From the NCBI GenBank assembly GCA_024644425.1, contig JAHELA010000081.1, positions 1 through 7,049 of the forward strand: a DNA stretch of 7,049 bases, written 5' to 3'. Below the pieces are notes generated by a model, which had not been told where the DNA came from, searched no databases, and worked only from the letters and a program-made list of their open reading frames with translations. Source of the DNA: Nitrosomonadaceae bacterium (GTDB lineage: Bacteria; Pseudomonadota; Gammaproteobacteria; Burkholderiales; Nitrosomonadaceae). The position numbers and the translations under genes are program-made. This document shows, in pieces, positions 1 to 6,224 of this stretch (its first letter is position 1; each line of letters starts with the position of its first letter).

Positions 1-340
1 TAGCCGTAAATGGTGTCCCCTCTACTGGATACGAAATAACATGGGAAGCAACAGGTGGAAGGGTTTGTTGCAGCAATTCCAGAAATTCTACTGTATCTAC
101 ATGCACGAGTTTTGCATAGTTCCGGATAAAACCATGCAAAAAAGTACGACCTGAGAATTTACTGTAATCATCCTTTTCAATTGCTGTAACTTGCGATTCT
201 GACAACCGTAATTGTCTCGCTATATCCTGGATACTCATATTACGATCTAACCTTGCTACTTTCAGTATTTGACCAATACTTTGTAACTTTTCTACTGCTC
301 CAGTTTCGACCGTTTCATCATTGTTATCGGTAGCGCTCAT
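1..340 (-). CDS. rodZ: RodZ-like helix-turn-helix protein, N-terminal part (runs off left edge)
   Basis: This is the first 113 codons of a gene whose 3' end lies outside the window. The N-terminus is acidic and polar (residues 1-20). A Cro/CI-type HTH domain follows at about 21-85, with IGQILKVAR, then MSIQDIARQLRLSESQVTAIE, then the family signature GRTFLHGFIRNYAKLVHVD (64-82). This layout is typical of RodZ, where the cytoplasmic HTH binds MreB and is followed by a membrane helix and a periplasmic domain; those later parts are not visible here. RodZ helps organise the MreB elongation machinery and rod shape. The ATG at 340-338 shares one base with the TAA of the upstream pilus gene (TAATG), which implies translational coupling; a GGTAA stretch just upstream is only a weak ribosome site. 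The rlmN-pilF-rodZ order supports the call. A RodZ-family HTH protein of another role cannot be excluded without the C-terminus. Confidence 0.85.
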   Translation of the reverse strand, partial: MSATDNNDETVETGAVEKLQSIGQILKVARLDRNMSIQDIARQLRLSESQVTAIEKDDYSKFSGRTFLHGFIRNYAKLVHVDTVEFLELLQQTLPPVASHVISYPVEGTPFTA

Positions 341-1173
341 TATTCGAACTTACCGCTACTAAGGGCGATCGCCTCGTCGGAATCTGGGAAACGTTTCTTC
401 AACTGTGAAGCATAACTAGCCGCAGATTGGCGATTCCCAGCCTTACGTTCAATTTTTACACCCAACCACAAACTCTCTGCAGTAGGAATGGAAGCATGCA
501 TAAAGCGAGCAAGGTTCAACTTAGCAGCATCAAGGTTTCCTCTTAAGAAATGCATCTTGGTCAACCCTATTAAAGCTGGAGGATATTTTGGTTTTAATAC
601 TAAAGCTTTTTGATAATAGCCTTCTGCACTCGTATAGTTACCACGATTTAGCTCGCAAGTTCCAGCATTCGTATTGGACATTTCTGGTGTTGAATAAAGA
701 GAGTCTTTCAATGCCGCCTTGAAATGTTTCATAGCTCGATCCATTTGTTCAGGTTTGCGCTGACACAAGAACCAACCAAAATTATTATGGGTTTCGGAAT
801 CATCAGGCGAGATATTAAGTGCGCGTTCAAAATTTTGTTGAGCTAATTTGTCTTCTCGTAATTTCATATAAACTAACCCAAGCACGTTATATGGAGGCGC
901 ATAATCAGAATTTGCACTAATAGCTTGGTTTGCTTCTTCTATTGCCACTTTATATTGGCCTCGGCTGTAATACTCACCAGCAAGAAGAGTATGAAGTTTA
1001 GCGCTTTGTTTTTTTTCATCTTCAGTTTGTTCTTTACCAAGCCAAGTATGCTCTGACTTCAACTCTTCCTGAACCTCTTTTTCTTTAGGCGGAAACCAAG
1101 GGGCAAAAAAACTGGCACAACCGCCAATCACCATAAAATAAATAACTAAGAAACTTGTCAAGATCCATCTCAT
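340..1173 (-). CDS. pilW: Type IV pilus biogenesis/stability TPR lipoprotein PilF/PilW
   Basis: A 277-residue outer-membrane lipoprotein needed in its family for assembly or stability of type IV pili; PilF of Pseudomonas acts as the pilotin for the PilQ secretin. The N-terminus has a short positive start, a hydrophobic stretch and a lipobox ending IGGC, with Cys19 as the predicted lipidated residue. A charged linker (about 28-56) leads into tandem tetratricopeptide repeats at roughly 58-91, 92-125, 126-160, 163-197 and 198-232; GLVYMKL..KLAQQNFERALNISP and GNYTSAEGYYQKALVLKP are clear examples. Cys137 (FGWFLCQ) and Cys173 (NAGTCEL) sit where PilW/PilF proteins carry a conserved cysteine pair, probably a disulphide (inference). 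The ATG overlaps the TGA of rlmN in an ATGA junction, with GGGGG seven bases upstream serving as a G-rich ribosome site. The gene lies between rlmN and rodZ as in many beta- and gammaproteobacteria. Only this pilus gene is in view. Confidence 0.9.
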   Translation of the reverse strand: MRWILTSFLVIYFMVIGGCASFFAPWFPPKEKEVQEELKSEHTWLGKEQTEDEKKQSAKLHTLLAGEYYSRGQYKVAIEEANQAISANSDYAPPYNVLGLVYMKLREDKLAQQNFERALNISPDDSETHNNFGWFLCQRKPEQMDRAMKHFKAALKDSLYSTPEMSNTNAGTCELNRGNYTSAEGYYQKALVLKPKYPPALIGLTKMHFLRGNLDAAKLNLARFMHASIPTAESLWLGVKIERKAGNRQSAASYASQLKKRFPDSDEAIALSSGKFE

Positions 1174-2312
1174 CTTGCTGCCCCCATATTTACGTGTTTT
1201 TTTCGATTAGTTTTATCCAGTACACTTCCAGCAAGTTGACCACAAGCAGCAGCGATATCATCACCACGAGTCTTGCGTACTGTTGTCACTAAATCAGCAT
1301 ACATCAATATATCGCGAAACCGATACGTCGCCTCATATGAAGATCGTTCATAACCGGAACTGGGAAACGGATTAAATGGGATTAAGTTAATTTTACAAGG
1401 AATTCCCTGTACTAATTTTACCAACGTGCGTGCGTGTGTGACGCTGTCATTGATCCCGGCCAGCATGATATATTCAAACGTTATAAAATCTCTAGGTGCA
1501 GATTCAAGATAACGCTGACAAGCTGCGAGTAATTCCTTGATAGGGTACTTTTTGTTGATAGGCACCAATTCATCACGCAATTTATCGTTAGGCGCGTGAA
1601 GCGATACCGCTAGCGCCACGGGACAACGATCACGCAGACGGTCAATAGCTGGAACCAACCCTGAAGTACTCACTGTTACACGTCTACGTGATAGCCCGTA
1701 TGCGTTATCATCCAACATAAGATCCAGAGCTGTCACAACATTTTCGAAATTGGCTAGCGGTTCTCCCATACCCATCATTACCACATTACTGACATCATGT
1801 TTTCGTCCTGTAAGTTCAGCTACTCTTGGCTCGTTAACATGTTTCGTTTTTGCTGTATTCTCTTCTTTAGAATTTCTCAATATTCTATTTACCCACCATA
1901 ATTGCCCAATTATCTCTCCTGCTGTTAGGTTTCGATTGAAACCCTGCCTGCCTGTGGAACAAAATGTACATTCCAATGCACAACCTACTTGACTAGAAAT
2001 ACACAACGTTCCACGATTAGGCTCAGGTATGAAAACCGTTTCGATTCCGTTACCAGCACCTACAGGTAGTAACCACTTACGAGTTCCGTCAGAAGAAATA
2101 TACTCACTAGTAATTTTAGGTGGTTTAATGATAGCAATGGCGTTAAGTTTTTCCCTGAATCTCTTAGTCAAGTTACTCATACCAGCAAAACTATCTTCAC
2201 CAGATTGATGTATCCAACGTAACAATTGCTTTGCGCGAAACGGCTCCTCGCCGATATCTACACAGAATTCGGTAAGCTTCTTCGCATTAAAATCAAGCAA
2301 ATTAACTGTCAT
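1170..2312 (-). CDS. rlmN: Dual-specificity RNA methyltransferase RlmN (radical SAM)
   Basis: A 380-residue radical-SAM enzyme that methylates C2 of an adenosine in 23S rRNA (A2503 in E. coli numbering) and A37 of some tRNAs. The radical-SAM cluster motif CALECTFC gives Cys111, Cys115 and Cys118. The two catalytic cysteines of the RlmN mechanism align as Cys104 (LCISSQVGC) and Cys357 (RGDDIAAACGQLAG). MMGMGEPLAN (179-188), SRRRVTVSTSGLVP, VSLHAPND, INLIPFNPFP and TVRKTRGDDIAAACGQL are all family signatures. Between IIGQLWW and NVVMMGMGEP there is a charged insertion at about 147-174, some 18 residues longer than my recollection of E. coli RlmN. The start matches the family N-terminus (NLLDF..LTEF), although no good Shine-Dalgarno precedes the ATG. 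The gene overlaps pilW downstream by ATGA. Upstream lies a truncated ndk relic in the place where intact ndk usually sits. Confidence 0.97.
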   Translation of the reverse strand: MTVNLLDFNAKKLTEFCVDIGEEPFRAKQLLRWIHQSGEDSFAGMSNLTKRFREKLNAIAIIKPPKITSEYISSDGTRKWLLPVGAGNGIETVFIPEPNRGTLCISSQVGCALECTFCSTGRQGFNRNLTAGEIIGQLWWVNRILRNSKEENTAKTKHVNEPRVAELTGRKHDVSNVVMMGMGEPLANFENVVTALDLMLDDNAYGLSRRRVTVSTSGLVPAIDRLRDRCPVALAVSLHAPNDKLRDELVPINKKYPIKELLAACQRYLESAPRDFITFEYIMLAGINDSVTHARTLVKLVQGIPCKINLIPFNPFPSSGYERSSYEATYRFRDILMYADLVTTVRKTRGDDIAAACGQLAGSVLDKTNRKKHVNMGAAR

Positions 2313-2357
2313 TGAATTGAGCTAATATTCAGTCTCTATTAGAAAAATTATTCATTT

Positions 2358-2459
2358 CTAGAAAAAAGCAGGTAATTTAAACTGAGAATTGCTTTCTCCA
2401 ATTATATTTTTTTCTACCACATCGGGCTTGATAATCGACAAAGTTCTTTCAACAGCCAT
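2358..2459 (-). pseudogene. ndk: ndk remnant: N-terminal ~27 codons of nucleoside diphosphate kinase, body deleted
   Basis: This is a 33-codon frame reading MAVERTLSIIKPDVVEKN, then IIGESNSQFKLPAFF and a TAG stop. The opening is the canonical start of nucleoside diphosphate kinase (compare the usual M-A-[IV]-E-R-T-L-S-I-I-K-P-D-A-V-x-K-N-x-I-G). Similarity persists weakly to about residue 27 (NSQF against the usual YSRF) and then ends. Ndk is normally about 140 residues. The active-site histidine and the rest of the fold are absent, and only 45 bases separate the stop from rlmN, so no downstream frame could supply them. A good ribosome site (GGAG at 2469-2466, six bases before the ATG) is intact. 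The neighbour fits, because ndk commonly precedes rlmN in betaproteobacteria. The homology is directly visible; in-place deletion of the body is inferred. The fragment could still be translated as a short leader peptide before rlmN. Confidence 0.85.
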
Positions 2460-2465
2460 CAAATA

Positions 2466-2469
2466 CTCC
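2466..2469 (-). promoter_or_regulatory. Shine-Dalgarno of the ndk remnant
   Basis: GGAG lies six bases upstream of the ATG at 2459 on the minus strand. This is a better ribosome site than the one in front of rlmN, and it shows that the translation start of the lost ndk has been kept. Confidence 0.6.
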
Positions 2470-2488
2470 GCTAAATTAAGAGATTAAA

Positions 2489-2517
2489 AGTATATGTTAA
2501 CAAAAAACTTACTCGAA
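2489..2517 (-). promoter_or_regulatory. Possible promoter of the ndk remnant/rlmN unit
   Basis: On the minus strand TATACT (2494-2489) matches a sigma-70 -10 box at five of six positions and lies about 20 bases before the ribosome site of the ndk relic. The -35 region at the right distance (TTTCGA or TTCGAG around 2518-2512) is poor. In this AT-rich spacer such -10 matches arise easily, so this is only the best placed candidate for transcription of rlmN-pilW-rodZ. Confidence 0.25.
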
Positions 2518-2820
2518 AGTCGGAAAAACGAGAAGCTCAGTAATCAACTATAAATAAAATCTATAAATTGTAGAAAAACTAATGATATAAAAGAGCAGTC
2601 AAATAGCATTTATAGAAACACATCAATTACTACCTTCTTCCTGCGCCCTACATAATTGATTTATTTTTAGCCAGACAAGCACTTAATATCCTATGTTAAA
2701 AATTAGGCCTGAACAAACGAGCATTTCTAGAAAATGAGTATTCCAGATGAACAATAAAACAATGCACAAAAGTATGATTTTATATTGAACCAAGAATGAA
2801 ATCTGGATGCAGTGCTTACA

Positions 2821-2862
2821 CTCTAGGAATGACGTAAATTTATTTACCATCATTCCTAAGAG
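2821..2862 (-). terminator. Long imperfect stem-loop after the M1 peptidase gene (possible transcript end)
   Basis: The left arm CTCTAGGAATGA (2821-2832) pairs with TCATTCCTAAGAG (2850-2862) with a single bulged A. An inner stem GTAAA/TTTAC (2834-2838 with 2843-2847) closes a TTTA loop. In all about 17 pairs form, starting 16 bases past the TAA of the peptidase gene. The strand leaving the hairpin on the minus side reads TGTAAGCACTGC, so there is no U-tract and this is not a classical intrinsic terminator. It could be a 3' stabilising hairpin, a weak or bidirectional terminator, or the remains of a small inverted-repeat element. Confidence 0.4.
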
Positions 2863-2878
2863 CTACAAGTAAAACAAA

Positions 2879-4963
2879 TTAATTCAATTTCACCATCTGT
2901 ACACTAGCCGGCCATGTGCCACGTATAATAGCCTTTGCATTATCAAAGACAACATAACTTTGACGACCATAATGCGGCAATGGTCGAGCTAGAGCTTTAA
3001 GTGAAGCTATGTCTTTTGCAGATACGACTGCAAGCACACTATTCTTATATCTAACTGTCCAAACATATGCCGTACCATTACGTTGCATGATAGCAGGACG
3101 CACAGGTAACTTGTGCAAACTAAGCCACTTATCAATTTGTTCCTGTAATCCAATAACTAATATCGAGTTTGCTGTTAAGGGGTCATTTGCTAAAACTTTT
3201 TTTGGTATGCGATTCTGAAGCTCTCTGGCAAGTGTTTCAGCAACAGCACGCACCTCATCTAACTCAGGTAGTAAAACAGTTACTGTATCCTGATTCACCA
3301 TGACCTGACGCAAAATTGGAGGGGCTTCATCAGGTGTAAGCCTCCGAAATAACCGGAAATCTGGATCAAGAACGACCGCAAGAGGCTTAGTTTTTATTTC
3401 AAATGAAAAAGTCTGTTGATTACGATCCAGATCAAACACTCTGATCTCCTTACTACCTTTTGTATGTACTACAATTGGTACACGTATACTGTATAAGTCA
3501 GCTGTTTGCTCAAGTGTAATTATTACTTGGTAACCAGAATCTGTGTGTAAACGTACTGCTTTTGCAATACGTATATTGGGGGCCCCTGTATAGGTTAGCC
3601 ATTGTTTAAAAAAAGTTTGTAAATCCTCCCCAGACTCGGCTTCAAAGGCACGCTGTAAATCTGCCCACGATGCAACACGAAATCGCTGGTGGCGCCAGAA
3701 TGTCTTGATCGCGCGATTAAAACTCTCATGTCCTAGCAAATCACGTAGCATCAGAAATATCATCGCCGCTTTATTGTAACCAACAATCTTTGAGGCACCA
3801 TGCGTGCGTGTTGTAAATCTATCAAGCGCAGAATCTTGCCCAAGTGACAGAGCGGCAAAATCACGTAACCAACCTAGTCTCATCTCTCGTGCAGATTCAA
3901 GGCCTATACGCTCTTTATACGCGTAATCTGCCATGAAAGTTGTTAGCCCCTCGGACCAATTACCACTTGGGTAATAAGGATAAACTCCATTTCCCCACCA
4001 GTTATGTAGTACTTCGTGCCCAAGGGATGTATTTCGTATGAATGGTAACTGCAATACGTCAATACCTAAATAAGTAAGCGTCGGCATCCCAAAACCTGTA
4101 GGTGTCGGGCTCGATACGATACTAAACTCGGTATATGGATATTCTCCGATCCTCGATTCGTAAAGATCAATGTAATCCTTAACTGTGTCAAGGTACCCAC
4201 GTGCAAGCTCCTTGATTTGTGGGTGAAAATATGTCCGTAGCTGGATTCTCTTGCCGCCTGTACTCTTTATCATGTCTGTTGTAATAATATAGGGCCCGCC
4301 CATGAAATCAATACCCTCAGACGGAAAAGGAAATTCAAAACGCGCTTGATAACCCTTCTCGGCTGTATCTAATTCTTCGATGAGCCGGCCAGCAACAAGA
4401 CCACGTTGCCCAGGCGGCATTTCTAGGCTTACGCGGTAACTTGCAAGCTCCCCTACAATACGCGGATACCAACCGCTTGAATCAGGCAGAAAAGTACCTA
4501 AACTTCCACTTACTGGATCAACTTTTCCAAGTGTTTCCTGGTGATTGAGTGACGTATTAAGTGATGCAAGTTTTCCATGCCAATGAATTTCAATATATCG
4601 CTGAATATTTCTCTGGCTATTTGAAATTTTCCAGGCATGCATCATCCCATGGGGTTCATTCGAAGGTTTAAGTATCTTTCCATCAATGAAGGCACGTGTA
4701 ACCTTAAAACGTTGCCCCAACAACAGCGTTAATTCGTTTGGAGACTTTATGGCAATTACACTACGCCCCTTAATAGTTTGTGCAACAGGATCAATATAGA
4801 CAGTAATATCGTATTCAACTAATAAAGGGTCTCGTACTAATTGAGGTGCCGCAAAAACGAACGACATAGTCAAACTAGATAAAATGATTCCTACAATGAT
4901 AGTAAACAATACAAACAAGATATGCCGAATGAAATAAAACCTCACTAACGCCAAAATTGTCAT
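2879..4963 (-). CDS. Exported M1-type (gluzincin) zinc metallopeptidase with extra C-terminal domain
   Basis: A protein of 694-695 residues (numbered here from the GTG at 4966; the ATG at 4963 is preferred). Residues 1-40 are strongly hydrophobic and end in VFAA, acting as a signal peptide or anchor that places the enzyme in the periplasm or envelope. An all-beta N-terminal domain (about 44-235) resembles the M1 fold. The catalytic domain has HEVLHNWWGN (His317, Glu318, His321) and a downstream Glu339 in NWSEGLTTF as zinc ligands, plus a likely catalytic Tyr397 in GYNKAAMIFLMLRDLLG. The Glu339 spacing is HExxH-x17-E, one shorter than classical M1. The substrate-anchoring GAMEN motif is replaced by GFGMP (291-295), so classical aminopeptidase activity is doubtful. 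A beta-rich segment (about 475-540) precedes an unassigned domain (about 545-695) ending PLPHYGRQSYVVF..AIIRGTWP. The start overlaps the stop of the ChaN-PDZ gene, so the two are probably coupled. The substrate is unknown. Confidence 0.88.
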   Translation of the reverse strand: MTILALVRFYFIRHILFVLFTIIVGIILSSLTMSFVFAAPQLVRDPLLVEYDITVYIDPVAQTIKGRSVIAIKSPNELTLLLGQRFKVTRAFIDGKILKPSNEPHGMMHAWKISNSQRNIQRYIEIHWHGKLASLNTSLNHQETLGKVDPVSGSLGTFLPDSSGWYPRIVGELASYRVSLEMPPGQRGLVAGRLIEELDTAEKGYQARFEFPFPSEGIDFMGGPYIITTDMIKSTGGKRIQLRTYFHPQIKELARGYLDTVKDYIDLYESRIGEYPYTEFSIVSSPTPTGFGMPTLTYLGIDVLQLPFIRNTSLGHEVLHNWWGNGVYPYYPSGNWSEGLTTFMADYAYKERIGLESAREMRLGWLRDFAALSLGQDSALDRFTTRTHGASKIVGYNKAAMIFLMLRDLLGHESFNRAIKTFWRHQRFRVASWADLQRAFEAESGEDLQTFFKQWLTYTGAPNIRIAKAVRLHTDSGYQVIITLEQTADLYSIRVPIVVHTKGSKEIRVFDLDRNQQTFSFEIKTKPLAVVLDPDFRLFRRLTPDEAPPILRQVMVNQDTVTVLLPELDEVRAVAETLARELQNRIPKKVLANDPLTANSILVIGLQEQIDKWLSLHKLPVRPAIMQRNGTAYVWTVRYKNSVLAVVSAKDIASLKALARPLPHYGRQSYVVFDNAKAIIRGTWPASVQMVKLN

Positions 4964-4972
4964 CACTTCACC
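4961..4972 (-). promoter_or_regulatory. Overlapping start/stop and ribosome site of the peptidase gene
   Basis: The minus strand reads GGTGAAGTGATG (4972-4961). The ChaN-PDZ gene ends at the TGA 4965-4963. Two in-frame consecutive starts are possible: GTG at 4966 and ATG at 4963. The SD-like GGTGA (4972-4968) is one base from the GTG but four from the ATG, so the ATG, which shares one base with the stop (TGATG), is the more likely start. Either way the arrangement predicts translational coupling. Confidence 0.6.
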
Positions 4973-6174
4973 GCAGAAAATTTGGCAATAATCTCAATTG
5001 TCTTACTACCTCGTTTTACTTTTATCGGTAGCCAAGTTCCAGGTGCCTGCCTCTGAACTACCCTGACAACATCATTGGTTTGCTTCACCTTCAAGCCTGC
5101 AATCTCTGTGATAATGTCCTTATCTTCGATACCAGCAACTTCTGCTACACTACTTTTCTCGACCTGAACAACAAGGGCCCCACTTTGTACAATTTCAAAA
5201 CGGATTCCAAGTCGCTGACGTGACTGCACATGCGGAGCAACATAGGAAGTTACACCAAATACCGCATCTGCCAATCCAGTAACTAAATTTTCGCATGCCT
5301 TGTCACTGTCCCAAGGTAATAACATAGCAACATCTTCAACACCCAAGTCTTTTAATTGATGAGGCACACCATAACCAAATTTTATGTGCCCTGCTCCCAT
5401 GATACCAACCACTAGTGGGCGCCCTGGTCGGATCATTGTTGAATGTAATGCTTGCGCCATCGCTCGATCCCATAACTGTTGGCTTCGAACAAAACGCTGA
5501 AAATCTAAATTGTCACGATGTATCTCATCCTTATACTTGCCATTACGTTTATGCTTTTTGTAAATTGGCATCAAGTAATCGAGGTATGCATTACTTGGTG
5601 GGGCAGGACGTGTTAAGCCTTTAAGTTTATCTGCTGCCACAACATCATAACCCTTTAAAGAAATTTCTCGTCTTAAATGTGTATCAATATTGAGTGCCAC
5701 CATGGGAATACGATTCATCCTCGCAAAGTGAAAAAAAGGTAAATAAGCATTTGCATCAGTATTCCAGTTGTGATTCCAATCCGAGGCGCTAAGAAATTCT
5801 GCTTCAGAAAGTTCGCCAGCTACCCACTGATCAAGTACCTTCTGCACTCGACGTGGAAACATTTCAAATCCAATTACCAAATTAGGGTGTACCGTATGCA
5901 GAGACACTAACATTTGTAGTTGCCAACGATGGTGCTCTAGGTTAGCGTGCGCCTCTCCTAGTAAAACAACCGACTGATTTACTGCATGAGAAATTACCTC
6001 ATTATCAGTTATTCTCCGAACTCCAGGAACAATCCAGCTCCCAACTGGTACACATTCTGATTCCTTTTTATTATCAGAGTTTATTTCTGCAAATGCTTTA
6101 TCTAGATTTACAAAAAGCGCTAAAAGAAAGATACTAAAAATTCCAATGCGCATAATATATTTAGAAATTATCAT
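4963..6174 (-). CDS. Exported ChaN/Tiki-like (haem-binding uptake, DUF399) protein with C-terminal PDZ domain
   Basis: A 403-residue protein with a signal peptide (1-29, cleavage after AFA). The ChaN-like domain spans about 55-290. It has VVLLGEAHANLEHHRWQ (Glu74, His76, His81, His82), VIGFEMFPRRVQ (100-111), SDWNHNWNTDANAYLPFF, QLWDRAMAQAL (233-243) and GAGHIKFGYGVP (260-271). These are the GExH and GxxHxxxG-type motifs of the ChaN/TraB/Tiki superfamily, whose members are known as a haem-binding ChaN in Campylobacter and as metalloproteases (Tiki). A PDZ domain fills about 320-400 (LGIRFEIV..GALVVQVEKSSVAEVAGIEDKDIITEI). No lipobox is seen: Cys41 is after the signal peptide and outside any lipobox context. 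GGAG (6187-6184), nine bases before the ATG, supports this start over the internal Met8. The gene follows purL by 50 bases without a terminator and overlaps the M1 peptidase gene downstream. The biochemical role is unproven; haem/iron handling or envelope proteolysis are the two options. Confidence 0.87.
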   Translation of the reverse strand: MIISKYIMRIGIFSIFLLALFVNLDKAFAEINSDNKKESECVPVGSWIVPGVRRITDNEVISHAVNQSVVLLGEAHANLEHHRWQLQMLVSLHTVHPNLVIGFEMFPRRVQKVLDQWVAGELSEAEFLSASDWNHNWNTDANAYLPFFHFARMNRIPMVALNIDTHLRREISLKGYDVVAADKLKGLTRPAPPSNAYLDYLMPIYKKHKRNGKYKDEIHRDNLDFQRFVRSQQLWDRAMAQALHSTMIRPGRPLVVGIMGAGHIKFGYGVPHQLKDLGVEDVAMLLPWDSDKACENLVTGLADAVFGVTSYVAPHVQSRQRLGIRFEIVQSGALVVQVEKSSVAEVAGIEDKDIITEIAGLKVKQTNDVVRVVQRQAPGTWLPIKVKRGSKTIEIIAKFSAVK

Positions 6175-6183
6175 TCAGAACAT

Positions 6184-6187
6184 CTCC
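6184..6187 (-). promoter_or_regulatory. Shine-Dalgarno of the ChaN-PDZ gene
   Basis: GGAG lies nine bases before the ATG at 6174. No such site precedes the internal ATG at 6153 (Met8), so it decides the start. The 50-base gap back to purL shows neither a terminator nor a convincing promoter, which leaves read-through from purL or a promoter inside purL as the options. Confidence 0.55.
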
Positions 6188-6224
6188 ACATCACCATATT
6201 TCTAATTAATATAACTAGCATAAT

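Larger units (their letters stand above)
2353..2734. repeat. Pair of 13-base direct repeats CATTTCTAGAAAA
   Basis: CATTTCTAGAAAA occurs at 2353-2365 and again, identically and in the same orientation, at 2722-2734. Each copy contains the palindrome TTTCTAGAAA. The first copy covers the stop codon and the last codons of the ndk relic, close to where NDK similarity ends. The second is in the spacer nearer the peptidase gene. The match is exact, but in AT-rich DNA a chance origin is possible. Confidence 0.5.
2313..2878. other. AT-rich intergenic spacer between the M1 peptidase gene and rlmN
   Basis: These 566 bases hold no intact gene on either strand. What can be recognised is a long stem-loop next to the peptidase stop (2821-2862), two copies of CATTTCTAGAAAA (2353-2365 and 2722-2734), a candidate promoter (around 2489-2517) and the 5' relic of ndk (2358-2459). 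The stretch of about 320 bases from 2500 to 2820 has many stops and no recognisable protein, RNA gene or insertion-sequence end. The composition is clearly richer in A and T than the flanking genes, as expected of decaying or non-coding DNA. Confidence 0.8.

Noticed and set aside
1750..1992. Plus-strand open frame of 80 codons
   Set aside because: It lies wholly antisense to the conserved rlmN core (radical-SAM and GEP motifs) and its product resembles no family.
2548..2568. Tandem CTATAAAT copies at 2548 and 2561
   Set aside because: These are only eight bases of low-complexity AT sequence, not evidence for an iteron or operator.
2567..2602. TTGACT (2602-2597) and TACAAT (2572-2567) on the minus strand as a promoter
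   Set aside because: The two boxes are 24 bases apart, too far for a sigma-70 promoter, and neither has a partner at 16-18 bases.
2742..2807. Inverted repeat TCCAGAT (2742-2748) / ATCTGGA (2801-2807)
   Set aside because: It has only seven pairs around a 52-base loop in AT-rich DNA, which is well within chance.
3009..3218. Plus-strand open frame of 69 codons
   Set aside because: It is antisense to the C-terminal domain of the M1-type gene, with no ribosome site or recognisable product.
5415..5624. Plus-strand open frame of 69 codons
   Set aside because: It is antisense to the ChaN domain, whose motifs are conserved on the other strand, so it is a shadow frame.
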